DNA from: GCA-003244245 sp050699715
GTDB taxonomy: Bacteria > Actinomycetota > Actinomycetes > Mycobacteriales > Pseudonocardiaceae
NCBI GenBank assembly: GCA_050699715.1
Contig: JBOHFR010000010.1
Coordinates: 28,393 to 92,392, forward strand
Length of the DNA stretch: 64,000 nt
Direction of reading: 5' to 3'
Shown: positions 47,192-57,290 of the stretch, in pieces
Layout: each line of letters starts with the position of its first letter
Position numbering within the stretch: the stretch's first letter is position 1
The notes under the pieces: generated by a model
Seen by the model: the letters and a program-made list of their open reading frames with translations, nothing else
Told to the model about the DNA's origin: nothing
The model's database searches: none
Program-made: the position numbers and the translations under genes

Positions 47192-48655
47192 TCAGCTCTG
47201 GGACAGCTTCTGGTACTTGGCCTCCAGATCCTCCAGACCACCACACAGGTAGAAGGCCTGCTCCGGCATGTGGTCGAAATCACCCTTGCAGAGCTTGCTG
47301 AAGGCCTCGATGGTCTCCTTCAGCGGCACCGTCGAGCCCTCCTGGCCGGTGAACTGCTCGGCGGAGTACATGTTCTGGCTGAGGAACCGCTCGATCCGCC
47401 GGGCCCTCTTGACGACGATCTTGTCCTCTTCGCTCAGCTCGTCCATGCCCAGGATGGCGATGATCTCCTGCAGCTCGTTGTACTTCTGCAGGATCCGCTT
47501 GACCTCCTGGGCCACCCGGTAGTGCTCCTCCCCCACATACTGCGGGTCGAGGATGGTGGATGACGAGGACAACGGGTTCACCGCAGGGAAGATGCCCTTG
47601 GCGAACACTCCCCGGGAGAGCTCTGTGGTGGCGTCCAGGTGGGCGAAGGTGGTCGCCGGCGCCGGGTCGGTGTAGTCGTCGGCGGGCACGTAGATCGCCT
47701 GCATCGAGGTGATCGACCGGCCCCGGGTCGAGGTGATCCGCTCTTGGAGCTCACCCATCTCATCAGCCAGAGTCGGCTGATAACCCACCGCGGAAGGCAG
47801 CCGGCCCAGCAGAGTGGAGACTTCCGAGCCGGCCTGGGTGAACCGGAAGATGTTGTCGATGAACAGCAGCACATCGGTATTCATCTCGTCGCGGAAGTAC
47901 TCCGCCATGGTCAGCGCGGACAGCGCGACCCGCATCCGGGTGCCGGGTGGCTCGTCCATCTGGCCGAAGACCAGCGCGGTGTCCTTGAGCACACCAGCCT
48001 CCTGCATCTCCAAAAACAGGTCGTTGCCCTCCCGGGTGCGCTCGCCCACACCGGCGAACACCGACGTCCCACCGGAATTCCGGGCCACCCGGATGATCAT
48101 CTCCTGGATGAGCACCGTCTTGCCCACCCCGGCACCACCGAACAGGCCGATCTTGCCACCTTGCACGTACGGGGTGAGCAGGTCGATGACCTTCAACCCG
48201 GTCTCGAGCATCTCGGTCTGGCCCTCGAGCTGGTCGAAGGCCGGCGGCTTGCGATGGATCTCCCAGCGGTCCCCGGTGAACGACGTCTGCGGGGCGTCCA
48301 GGCACTGGCCCAGCATGTTGAACACATGGCCCTTGACCTGGTTACCGACCGGTACCGAGATCGCCGACCCGGTATTGGTTACCGGGGCACCGCGGACCAG
48401 CCCGTCCACCGGCTGCATCGCGATGGTGCGCACGGTGTTGTCACCGAGGTGCTGGGCGACTTCCAGCGTCATCGTCTTGCGGAGCGCTTCCAGCTCAATC
48501 TGCACCGTCAGCGCGGTGAACAGCGGTGGCAGCTGGTCTCGGGGGAACTCCACATCCACCACGGGCCCGGTGACCCGCACCACACGGCCGATCCCCGTTT
48601 CGGAGGCGGAGCCAAGGACGGTCGACTTCTCAGCGGTACCTATTTCTGGGCTCAT
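47192..48655 (-). CDS. atpD: F1F0-ATP synthase beta subunit
   Basis: 487 residues from ATG 48655; a GTG at 48667 overlaps atpG and is less likely. Contains the Walker A loop GGAGVGKTVLIQEMI, the catalytic ALVFGQMDEPPGTRMRVALS, LLFIDNIFRFTQAGSEVS and the DELSEED helix (GMDELSEEDKIVVKRARR). This is the catalytic subunit of F1. It is now the last gene of the operon, because atpC is about 22.6 kb away. Confidence 0.97.
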   Translation of the reverse strand: MSPEIGTAEKSTVLGSASETGIGRVVRVTGPVVDVEFPRDQLPPLFTALTVQIELEALRKTMTLEVAQHLGDNTVRTIAMQPVDGLVRGAPVTNTGSAISVPVGNQVKGHVFNMLGQCLDAPQTSFTGDRWEIHRKPPAFDQLEGQTEMLETGLKVIDLLTPYVQGGKIGLFGGAGVGKTVLIQEMIIRVARNSGGTSVFAGVGERTREGNDLFLEMQEAGVLKDTALVFGQMDEPPGTRMRVALSALTMAEYFRDEMNTDVLLFIDNIFRFTQAGSEVSTLLGRLPSAVGYQPTLADEMGELQERITSTRGRSITSMQAIYVPADDYTDPAPATTFAHLDATTELSRGVFAKGIFPAVNPLSSSSTILDPQYVGEEHYRVAQEVKRILQKYNELQEIIAILGMDELSEEDKIVVKRARRIERFLSQNMYSAEQFTGQEGSTVPLKETIEAFSKLCKGDFDHMPEQAFYLCGGLEDLEAKYQKLSQS

Positions 48656-48656
48656 G

Positions 48657-49643
48657 TTAGTTATCACTTCCCACGGCGGACAGCGCTTCGGCGCCGCCGA
48701 CGATCTCGCTGATCTCCTGGGTGATCAGGCCCTGACGGGCCCGGTTGGCCTCACGAGTGAGGTCCTGGATCAGGTCGGTGGCGTTGTCTGTGGCCGCCTT
48801 CATCGCCTGGCGGCGGGCGGCTTGCTCCGATGCCGCAGCCTCCAGAAGTGCGGCGTAAATCCTGGTGTTGATGTATTTGGGCAGCAGGTGACCAAGTAGC
48901 TCGTCAGCGTCCGGCTCGAACTCATACAGCGGCGCCAGGCTATCCGCGCGCGAGTGCCGCCCTGGGCTCTGCTCGTTTCCGGCAGCGTTATCGTCGACGT
49001 ACTCGACTACCAGCGGCGCGATCCGGCGCACCTGAGGCGTCTGGGTGAGCATCGATCGGAACTTGGTGTAGACGATATGCAGCTCGTCGACACCTGACAC
49101 CCCGTCACCCGGCACCCCGTCCGACCTAGCGCTGTCACTGTCCTCGGTGCCGGCGAGGAACGCGCGCATCAGCACGTTTCCAGCTGCGGCGGCGTCACTG
49201 TAGGAGGGTTGCTCGGTGAACCCGGTCCAGGACCGCTCGATCGGCCGCCCGCGGAACGTGTAGTAGTTCACCGCCTTGCGGCCGATCAGATACAGCGCCA
49301 CGGACTTGCCCTCGTCGCGCAGCAACGCATGCAGCTCCTCGGCGGCCCTGATCAGGTTGGCGTTGTAGCCACCGCAGAAGCCGCGGTCGCTGGTCACCAC
49401 CAGCATCGCCGCCCGGGTCGGGTTCTCCCGCTCGACCAGCATGGGATTGTCCAGGGTACCCGCAGCACTGGCCAGCGCGGAGAGCACCTTGGTGATCTCG
49501 CTTGCGTACGGCCGGGACGCCTCGACCCGGGCGTTGGCCCGGGCGATCCGCGAGGTGGCGATGAGCTCCATCGCTTTGGTGATCTTTTTCGTGGACTGGA
49601 TCGAGCGGATCCGCCGACGGAGGACTCTGAGCTGCGCTGCCAT
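48657..49643 (-). CDS. atpG: F1F0-ATP synthase gamma subunit
   Basis: 328 residues from ATG 49643. N-terminal helix RRIRSIQSTKKITKAMELIA, central SDRGFCGGYNANLIRAAEEL and the C-terminal helix KAATDNATDLIQDLTREANR with ARQGLITQEISEIVGGAEAL. It is longer than proteobacterial gamma because of actinobacterial insertions, here including an Asp/Ser/Gly-rich loop (EDSDSARSDGVPGDGVSGVD). Confidence 0.95.
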   Translation of the reverse strand: MAAQLRVLRRRIRSIQSTKKITKAMELIATSRIARANARVEASRPYASEITKVLSALASAAGTLDNPMLVERENPTRAAMLVVTSDRGFCGGYNANLIRAAEELHALLRDEGKSVALYLIGRKAVNYYTFRGRPIERSWTGFTEQPSYSDAAAAGNVLMRAFLAGTEDSDSARSDGVPGDGVSGVDELHIVYTKFRSMLTQTPQVRRIAPLVVEYVDDNAAGNEQSPGRHSRADSLAPLYEFEPDADELLGHLLPKYINTRIYAALLEAAASEQAARRQAMKAATDNATDLIQDLTREANRARQGLITQEISEIVGGAEALSAVGSDN

Positions 49644-49650
49644 TATCGCG

Positions 49651-51315
<1,665 letters not shown>

Positions 51316-51388
51316 GGCTATCGGCCCCTGCTCTCTTGTGTGTTGGCACTGTGCTCATCTCGCCGCCATGGCGGTATCCCCGGGCAGC

Positions 51389-52261
51389 TCATCGGGCCAT
51401 CCACTGGCGCGCCTGGCCCAGCCGGGCCGCCAGGCTGCCGTCGATCACTTCGTCGCCCACTCGGATCACCAGCCCGCCGAGCAGTGTGGGGTCGAGGTCG
51501 ACCTTGAGCGAGATCGGCCGTCGGTAGATCCGGTTGAGGACGTCGACCAGCCGCTGTTCCTGCTGCTCGGACAGCGGGCCGGCGGCGGTGACGTAAGCCA
51601 CCGAGCGTTCCCGCCGGGCGGCTGCCCGGTCCACGAGCTCCTCGACGATCTCCTCAAGTGGGCGCCGTCGTGGTGCCCGGACCGCTTGCGCCAGGAGACG
51701 GCGGGTCACCGGAGCGGTGCGGTCGGCCAGCACCGTGTCCAGCAAGTCCAGGCGACCCGCGGTGGGGGCGCTCTCATCACCCAACAGTGTCGCCAGGCGG
51801 GGTTGCCCCACCAGGATCCGAGCGAATCGGAACAGCTCGTCTTCGACGTCATCGAGGCTGTTGTCCCGCTCGGCCATAGACAGCAGTGCCTGCCAGACCA
51901 GCTCCTCGACCGCGTCAACCAGGTCCAGTGGCCGGGACCAGCGGGAGGCGACCACGTCGCCCAGGATCTCGAGACTGATCGGGCTGACCTTGCCGCCGAA
52001 CAGGGCCTCGATCATCTTTCGCCGGATCTGCTCGGGTGCGGCGAAATCGGCGAGGTACCGCCGGATCACTGGCTGCTCGCCGAGCACCACCGCGACAGCA
52101 CCCAGGTCATCACTCACCCGGTCGCCCTCGGCGACAGGGGCTACCGACTCACCGACGGCACCGCTCTCACCGACGGCACCGCTCTCACCGACGGCACCGC
52201 CAATCCGGCTCTCGAGCCGCTCCTGGGCCGCGGCCAATGCCGCCCTGCTGGCCGGCTGCAT
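51389..52261 (-). CDS. atpH: F1F0-ATP synthase delta subunit
   Basis: 290 residues; the ATG shares a base with the atpF stop (TGATG). Typical helices: EQIRRKMIEALFGGKVSPIS, LVWQALLSMAERDNSLDDVE, and the C-terminal YVTAAGPLSEQQEQRLVDVL and DPTLLGGLVIRVGDEVIDGS. Near residue 20 there is a tandem ESGAVG repeat from three 18-base units (52148-52201) not expected in the family. Unlike in mycobacteria, b and delta are separate proteins here. Confidence 0.94.
   Translation of the reverse strand: MQPASRAALAAAQERLESRIGGAVGESGAVGESGAVGESVAPVAEGDRVSDDLGAVAVVLGEQPVIRRYLADFAAPEQIRRKMIEALFGGKVSPISLEILGDVVASRWSRPLDLVDAVEELVWQALLSMAERDNSLDDVEDELFRFARILVGQPRLATLLGDESAPTAGRLDLLDTVLADRTAPVTRRLLAQAVRAPRRRPLEEIVEELVDRAAARRERSVAYVTAAGPLSEQQEQRLVDVLNRIYRRPISLKVDLDPTLLGGLVIRVGDEVIDGSLAARLGQARQWMAR
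52148..52201 (-). repeat. Three 18-base tandem units inside atpH
   Basis: ctcaccgacggcaccgct occurs three times in a row (the last differs in one base), encoding GAVGES-type hexapeptides on the minus strand. The unit is a multiple of three, so copy changes keep the frame. Confidence 0.85.
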
Positions 52262-52869
52262 CAGCGCCTCCGGGGCCCGTTGGACACCGGGACAGCCCCA
52301 TCGGCGGTCACGTTTGTGGGGACGCTCTCGGGGGTCGTCATACCCTGGAGCTCATCCAGGAAGCGGTCCACCGTGCCGGCCCGCCGGGCGTCCTCGGCTA
52401 CCGACTCACCGACGATGCGACCAGCCAGCGCCACCGCAAGCTTGCCCAGCTCGCCGCGCAGCTCACGGACGACCTGCTCACGCTGGGTGGCCAGCTGCTC
52501 GGCGCCGCGCTCGCGGATCCGCGCGACCTCGTGGTCGGCCTGCTGGCGCATCTCGTCCTTGATCTGCTGCGCATCGGCCCGGGCGGTCTCCCGAATCTTG
52601 GCCGCCTCGACCCGCGCCTGCGCCAGCGCCTCATGGTAGCGGGCCTGCGCCTCGGCCAAGCGCTTGCTGGCCTGCTGGCTCTCCTGGATCTGCCGACGGA
52701 CCATCTCCTGGCGCTCGCCCATCACGCGCTTCACCGGGGGCGCCACGTAGCGCCAGATTACCCCGAGCACGATCAGGAAGATCGCCAGCTCGACGAAGAA
52801 CGTCGCGTTGGGGATCAGGAAGAGGTTGCCCCCGTCACCGCCCTGCTCGGCCAGGTTATACGAACTCAT
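52261..52869 (-). CDS. atpF: F1F0-ATP synthase subunit b
   Basis: 202 residues from ATG 52869 (GAGAG upstream). One N-terminal membrane helix (TFFVELAIFLIVLGVIWRYV), then a long charged coiled coil (VMGERQEMVRRQIQESQQAS ... DHEVARIRERGAEQLATQRE) and a C-terminal delta-binding part (LAVALAGRIVGESVAED). The tail after about residue 180 is low-complexity. It forms the peripheral stalk. Confidence 0.95.
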   Translation of the reverse strand: MSSYNLAEQGGDGGNLFLIPNATFFVELAIFLIVLGVIWRYVAPPVKRVMGERQEMVRRQIQESQQASKRLAEAQARYHEALAQARVEAAKIRETARADAQQIKDEMRQQADHEVARIRERGAEQLATQREQVVRELRGELGKLAVALAGRIVGESVAEDARRAGTVDRFLDELQGMTTPESVPTNVTADGAVPVSNGPRRR

Positions 52870-52888
52870 AACACTCTCTCCAGCCAGC

Positions 52889-53176
52889 TCACTTGGCGAG
52901 CACAAACACGAATAACGCCATAAAGGCGAGGTTGATGAAGTACATCGCCTCGACCAGACCCACCGTCAGGAAAAAGATAGTGAACAGCCGACCCTGCGCT
53001 TCAGGCTGGCGGGCGACGCCCTGGATTGTCGCGCCACCGGCCAGGCCGTCACCGATCGCCGCGCCGATCGCGCCGCCGGCCAGCGCCAGCCCACCGCCGA
53101 TGAAGGCTCCGGCCAACTGGACCGAACCGGTGGGGCCGCCCCCTTGCTGGGCAAGGAACAATTCAGAAAAACTCAT
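52889..53176 (-). CDS. atpE: F1F0-ATP synthase subunit c
   Basis: 95 residues, two transmembrane helices: LAGAFIGGGLALAGGAIGAA IGDGLA with the Gly-rich packing face, a polar RQPEAQGRL loop and FFLTVGLVEAMYFINLAFMA containing the ion-binding glutamate. The first 15 residues (MSFSELFLAQQGGGP) are a short extension. Spaced 109 bases from atpB, the largest gap in the operon, which may hold translation signals for the highly expressed c subunit. Confidence 0.96.
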   Translation of the reverse strand: MSFSELFLAQQGGGPTGSVQLAGAFIGGGLALAGGAIGAAIGDGLAGGATIQGVARQPEAQGRLFTIFFLTVGLVEAMYFINLAFMALFVFVLAK

Positions 53177-53285
53177 ATCTTTCCCTCTTGTCCTGAGAGC
53201 TTGGTCTGTTTTATCTTGGCGTTTAACTGGGCGTTTACCTGAGTGGGCTGACGCCTAGGTGGAGCTAAGGCCACGAAGGGAACCG

Positions 53286-54026
53286 TCAGTGGGCTGCCTC
53301 CCCGTCGCCGTCCTGGCTAGCCGCGAATCCGAAGTAGAGGATCGTCAACAGCGCGAAGATCACTGCCTGGAGCAAGCCGATGAACAGGTCGAACAACTTC
53401 CAGGCTGAGGTTGGTAACCACGACACGGCTGCCGGCAGCAGCCCGAGAACGGCGACCATCACGGTGCCTGCAAGGATGTTGCCGAACAACCGCAGCGCGA
53501 GGGTGATCGGCTTGGTCAGCTCCTCCAAGATGTTCAAGGGGAGCATCAACGGGTAAGGGTGCACGAAATGCTTGAAGTAGCTCTTGCCCTTGACCCGGAT
53601 TCCCGTCGCATGCACCAGGATGATCACGAAGAAGGCCAGCGCGAAGGTGAGGTTCACATCTGCCGTCGGTGGTCCGACGTACTCTTCCCAGGCGTGTGGC
53701 AGCATCGCCAGCCAGTTCGCGATCAAGATGAAGAAGAACAGGCTGATCGCCAACGGGACCACAAAGGGCGCGGTGCGAATGCCGACGTTGCTCTCCACCT
53801 GGCGCTCCACCTGGTCGGTCACCGCCTCGAAGACCAACTGCAGCCCGCTGGGCACCTTGGCGGTCGCCTTAGCGGCAAGATACAGCCCGAACCCGAGGAC
53901 GATCACTGCGGCGATCACGGTAGAGATCACGGTGTCGGCGTTGATCGTCAAGCCCAGCACGTGCCACTGGAGGTGCTCGCCAACCTGGACGCCACCGCCC
54001 TCGGCCAGTGCATGCTCGCTCATCAC
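53286..54026 (-). CDS. atpB: F1F0-ATP synthase subunit a
   Basis: 246 residues with five or six membrane helices. The essential arginine is in ITLALRLFGNILAGTVMVAV; SLFFFILIANWLAMLPHAWE and LLQAVIFALLTILYFGF are further helices. The ATG overlaps the atpI stop (ATGA). Confidence 0.96.
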   Translation of the reverse strand: MMSEHALAEGGGVQVGEHLQWHVLGLTINADTVISTVIAAVIVLGFGLYLAAKATAKVPSGLQLVFEAVTDQVERQVESNVGIRTAPFVVPLAISLFFFILIANWLAMLPHAWEEYVGPPTADVNLTFALAFFVIILVHATGIRVKGKSYFKHFVHPYPLMLPLNILEELTKPITLALRLFGNILAGTVMVAVLGLLPAAVSWLPTSAWKLFDLFIGLLQAVIFALLTILYFGFAASQDGDGEAAH

Positions 54027-54514
54027 GGGGGACTCCCCACTTCCGACTGGCCAACTCCCGACTGGCCAACTCCCGACTGGCCAACTCCCGACTGGCCCAT
54101 CCCTGACTGGCGCAGCTCCTTGACCAGCGGAACCGACGCGATAAAGATAATCACTAGTTGCAGGGCGGCCAGCCCGGCGAACACCCCTAAGCCAGCTGGC
54201 CGCAACACCAGCGCCAAGCCAACCGCGAGCCCGGTGATCAGCGTGAGCCGGCCGAGTACCGACACCGCGAACCGCCGCTTGTTGGGCTCACCACTGGCCG
54301 CGAAGCGCGCCGTGGACCGCTGTACCAGCGCCGTGTTGAGCAGACCAAGCCCGAGCCCACCGCAGAAGAACACCGCGGCTAGCGGGTAGCCCATCGGCGC
54401 GAGCACCACGAAGCTGGCGGCGCCGAGGCAGGCCGCGATGGGCGTGGTCCGGCGTAGATCGACGACCGCTCTCGTCGGGGCCACATCAGGGGCGGTGGCG
54501 TCAGGGGTGACCAC
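54023..54514 (-). CDS. atpI: ATP synthase protein I-like membrane protein
   Basis: 163 residues with four hydrophobic helices (AACLGAASFVVLAPMGYPLA, AVFFCGGLGLGLLNTALV, VLGRLTLITGLAVGLALVLR, GVFAGLAALQLVIIFIASVP). It occupies the place of the AtpI-like gene before atpB in Actinobacteria; the family helps c-ring assembly. The C-terminus is a pentapeptide repeat (GQSGV x4-5) from a 15-base tandem repeat that runs to the overlap with atpB. Confidence 0.8.
   Translation of the reverse strand: MVTPDATAPDVAPTRAVVDLRRTTPIAACLGAASFVVLAPMGYPLAAVFFCGGLGLGLLNTALVQRSTARFAASGEPNKRRFAVSVLGRLTLITGLAVGLALVLRPAGLGVFAGLAALQLVIIFIASVPLVKELRQSGMGQSGVGQSGVGQSGVGQSEVGSPP
54040..54114 (-). repeat. About five 15-base tandem units at the atpI 3' end
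   Basis: Units of the form ctcccgactggccaa are repeated five times (the outer two imperfect), encoding GQSGV on the minus strand. They are 14 bases from the atpB start overlap. The frame is preserved for any unit number. Confidence 0.9.
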
Positions 54515-54521
54515 TCGGCGC

Positions 54522-54746
54522 TTACTCCTTCAGAAACCTCGTGAACTTGGTGTAGATATAGACCGCAGCACCGACAATGCCGAGCGCCAAGCCTGACAGG
54601 GTGAACACTGGGAGGGTCTGCACCACCTGGTCGACCAACCATCCGATGCCGAGGCCGACCAGGAGAATCCCTGCGGTCGCGGCGCCGAGGCCGAGTAGTG
54701 TCGCGAGCTCCGGGCCGTTGGGTTGTTCGCGTCGTTCCACGACCAC
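54522..54746 (-). CDS. atpZ: AtpZ/F0F1-ATPase subunit-like small membrane protein
   Basis: 74 residues with two membrane helices (LLGLGAATAGILLVGLGIGW, LSGLALGIVGAAVYIYTKF). The fold and position (before atpI) match AtpZ-type proteins. GTG 54746. First gene of the ATP synthase operon; about 220 bases separate it from wecA, where the operon promoter should lie. Confidence 0.8.
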   Translation of the reverse strand: MVVERREQPNGPELATLLGLGAATAGILLVGLGIGWLVDQVVQTLPVFTLSGLALGIVGAAVYIYTKFTRFLKE

Positions 54747-54968
54747 CTACTACCTCAGCGCGCGCTGACGCGGCTCGCCGGCATCACTCAAAGGCACTCC
54801 TCACAGTCCAGGGGCAGGGCGCATGGCGGAAAATCCACGATCATGAGCGCTGCCGATGGGCCGGCCTGACTTGAAATCCCACCCCCGGGCGGGACAAGCC
54901 AAAAGCTATCACACTCACCCGTCGCTCCCCGTGCTGAGGTCAGCGTGCGATCAGCGGCTCGGCGGAGA

Positions 54969-56117
54969 TCAGCGCGCCGGGAGCCGGGGGACCAGTGAAC
55001 CCAGCACGGCAACCAGCAGCCCAAGCATGATCGACCACACCACCACGTAGACGTCGAACAGCGTCAGCGCGACAGCGCCAAAAGCGAGCAGAGCCGCCCA
55101 CAAGTAGATCAACAGCACCGCCCGGCGGTGTGAGTGCCCGATCTCGAGCAGCCGGTGATGCAGATGCAGCTTGTCGGCGGCGAAGGGGCTGCGCCCCGCG
55201 CGAGTCCGGCGCACCACCGCGAGCAGCAGGTCCAACAGCGGCACGAACAGCACAGCGGCCACGACCAGCAGTGGGGAGAACAAGGCCAGCACGTCGGTGG
55301 CACCGTAGCTGCCGGGGTCGAGCCGGCCTGACGCGCTGGTCGACGCCGCGGCCAGCATCAGCCCGATGAGCATCGCCCCAGAGTCCCCCATGAAGATCCG
55401 CGCCGGCTGGAAGTTGTGCGGCAGAAAGCCCAGGCACGCGCCGGCGATCAGGGCGGCGATCAGCGTCGGCGGATAGGCCGACACACTGCCGCCAGAGCGG
55501 TGCAGCAGCTGCAGGGTGAACGCCCCGATGGCGACCGCAGCGATCAATCCGATCCCCGCAGCCAGCCCGTCCAGCCCGTCGATGAAGTTCATCGCGTTCA
55601 CCAGCACCACCGCCAGCGCAACGGTGACGAGCACCGCCTGGTCCTGCCCCAGGATGAGCACCGAGCCGACCGAGTCGGCGCCGCCGTTCCACGGCACCCA
55701 GAAGATGAACCACTGCACGCCGTAGAGCACGAGCACCCCAGCGGCGGTGACCTGCCCGGCGAACTTGGTGAGCGAGTCGAGCTCGAACCGGTCATCTAGG
55801 GCGCCGATCAGCATGATGATGCCGCCGGCCACCAGCACCCCTACGACGTCCCCGGAGAACTCGAAGGACCTACGTAGCACTGGCAGTTGGTGAGACAGCA
55901 GGACGCCACCGAGGATTCCGCCATACATCGCCACTCCACCGAGGCGCGGAATCGGGGCGCGGTGCACGTCACGCTCACGGGGCGTCGCCACCGCACCGGT
56001 GCGGATCGCCAGCATGCGCACCAACCCGGTCAGCAGGAAAGTCACCACCGCAGTGGTGAGGCCGACGAGCAGGTACTCTCGCAGCGGCAGTCCGGCGGAA
56101 ACGGGCACGGGTCCCAC
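54969..56117 (-). CDS. wecA: Undecaprenyl-phosphate GlcNAc-1-phosphate transferase (WecA/MraY family)
   Basis: 382 residues with about ten membrane helices. Diagnostic cytoplasmic motifs are DVHRAPIPRLGGVAMYGG, GALDDRFELDSLTKFAGQ (aspartate pair), VVLVNAMNFIDGLDGLAAGI and FMGDSGAMLIGLMLA. It starts cell-wall linker (arabinogalactan/teichoic-type) synthesis by transferring sugar-phosphate to the lipid carrier. Its position before the atp operon and after sua5 matches mycobacterial Rv1302. Confidence 0.93.
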   Translation of the reverse strand: MGPVPVSAGLPLREYLLVGLTTAVVTFLLTGLVRMLAIRTGAVATPRERDVHRAPIPRLGGVAMYGGILGGVLLSHQLPVLRRSFEFSGDVVGVLVAGGIIMLIGALDDRFELDSLTKFAGQVTAAGVLVLYGVQWFIFWVPWNGGADSVGSVLILGQDQAVLVTVALAVVLVNAMNFIDGLDGLAAGIGLIAAVAIGAFTLQLLHRSGGSVSAYPPTLIAALIAGACLGFLPHNFQPARIFMGDSGAMLIGLMLAAASTSASGRLDPGSYGATDVLALFSPLLVVAAVLFVPLLDLLLAVVRRTRAGRSPFAADKLHLHHRLLEIGHSHRRAVLLIYLWAALLAFGAVALTLFDVYVVVWSIMLGLLVAVLGSLVPRLPAR

Positions 56118-56183
56118 CGGGGCAGGCTAGACCGTTACCGGTTGCGCTGCGCCGGTAGCCCGCCCCAGCGCTGACCACCGGGG

Positions 56184-56831
56184 TTAGCTGGCCACCTGGA
56201 TGGTCAGGCCGAGCACCTCGCCGATCTGAGCGGCCGTGACGGCACCCTCGCGGAGCACCAGGGGATCCTCTCCGGTGAGGTCAACGATGGTGGAGGCAGC
56301 CCCAGCTGCGGTCCCGCCATCGAGATACACCGGCACCCGCTCGCCAAGCTGCTCGCGAGCCTGCTCGACGGTGGTCGCTGGCGGCAAGCCTGAACGGTTC
56401 GCGCTGGACACCGCCATCGGACCCACCTCGGAGAGCAGCTCGATGGCCACCGGGTGCAGCGGCATCCGCAGCATGACGGTTCCCCGAGTGTCGCCCAGAT
56501 CCCAGCTCAGCGACGGCGCGTGGGGCAGCACCAACGACAACCCGCCGGGCCAGAAGGCCTCGATGAGCGCCCGCGCTCGGGCCGGAACACCCAGGACCAG
56601 GCCATCGATCGTGGACCAGGAACCCACCAGCACCGGGACCGGCATGTCTCGCCCGCGACCCTTGGCGTCGAGCAACGCCTGCACCGCCGTCCAGGAGAAC
56701 GCGTCACACCCCAACCCGTAGACCGTGTCGGTGGGCAGCACGACAAGTTGGCGTCCCCGGATCGCGCTCGCCGCCGCAACCAACCCAACGCTGCGGCGCA
56801 CCGGCACCGCGCAGTCATAGACAGTGCTCAC
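56184..56831 (-). CDS. sua5: L-threonylcarbamoyladenylate synthase
   Basis: 215 residues from GTG 56831 (VSTVYDC...). The frame extends to 57185, but the extra part lies antisense to another frame and lacks similarity. YrdC-type core: GRQLVVLPTDTVYGLGCDAF, SWTAVQALLDAKGRGRDMPV, VMLRMPLHPVAIELLSEVGP, AVSSANRSGLPPATTVEQAR, PSTIVDLTGEDPLVLREGAV (here ASTIVDLTGE). It makes the donor for t6A37 of tRNA. Short form without the Sua5 C-terminal domain. Confidence 0.92.
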   Translation of the reverse strand: MSTVYDCAVPVRRSVGLVAAASAIRGRQLVVLPTDTVYGLGCDAFSWTAVQALLDAKGRGRDMPVPVLVGSWSTIDGLVLGVPARARALIEAFWPGGLSLVLPHAPSLSWDLGDTRGTVMLRMPLHPVAIELLSEVGPMAVSSANRSGLPPATTVEQAREQLGERVPVYLDGGTAAGAASTIVDLTGEDPLVLREGAVTAAQIGEVLGLTIQVAS

Positions 56832-56891
56832 GGATCTGAACACTACGATGGTCCGTTTCCGCCGCCCAAGGCCGCACCCTCGACACCGGTC

Positions 56892-57179
56892 ATGCAGTTC
56901 TGGCTGGCCACCACCGTGCCGGGGTTCTGCCTTCTGGCGGCGGACGCCGAGCAGGACCCCCTCCTGGTTAAGGTAGCCGGCCCGGTCGAACGCACAGCCA
57001 CGTTCCGCAACTACCTGGAGTGCCATGTTGGCTCGCGCCGGGATGCCGATCGCGCCTTCGCCGAGGCGGATCCCCTGCTTCGGGCGCTGCCGATGTGGCA
57101 CGCCGACGCCAAGCTTGATTACGGCCGTGCGTTGGTGAAAGGCCGAAAGGTTACCATTCTGGCCAGCTCGACGAGTTAA
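56892..57179 (+). CDS. Hypothetical protein of 95 residues
   Basis: ATG 56892 to TAA 57177-57179: QFWLATTVPGFCLLAADAEQ, DPLLVKVAGPVERTATFRNY, ADPLLRALPMWHADAKLDYG. It looks like real protein sequence (balanced, family-like), but I cannot name it. There is no ribosome site, and it is divergent from sua5 with about 60 bases between. It could be the C-terminal part of a larger lost gene. Confidence 0.4.
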   Translation: MQFWLATTVPGFCLLAADAEQDPLLVKVAGPVERTATFRNYLECHVGSRRDADRAFAEADPLLRALPMWHADAKLDYGRALVKGRKVTILASSTS

Positions 57180-57290
57180 AGACATACGCGGCTATCGGGC
57201 CAATGGTGTGGGAGACCATCTCATGATGGGCGGTGAGCGTCGCGGTCCCGGTTGTTCCTCGTGGCTGTGGTGGCGGTAACGTCGCGCGTC

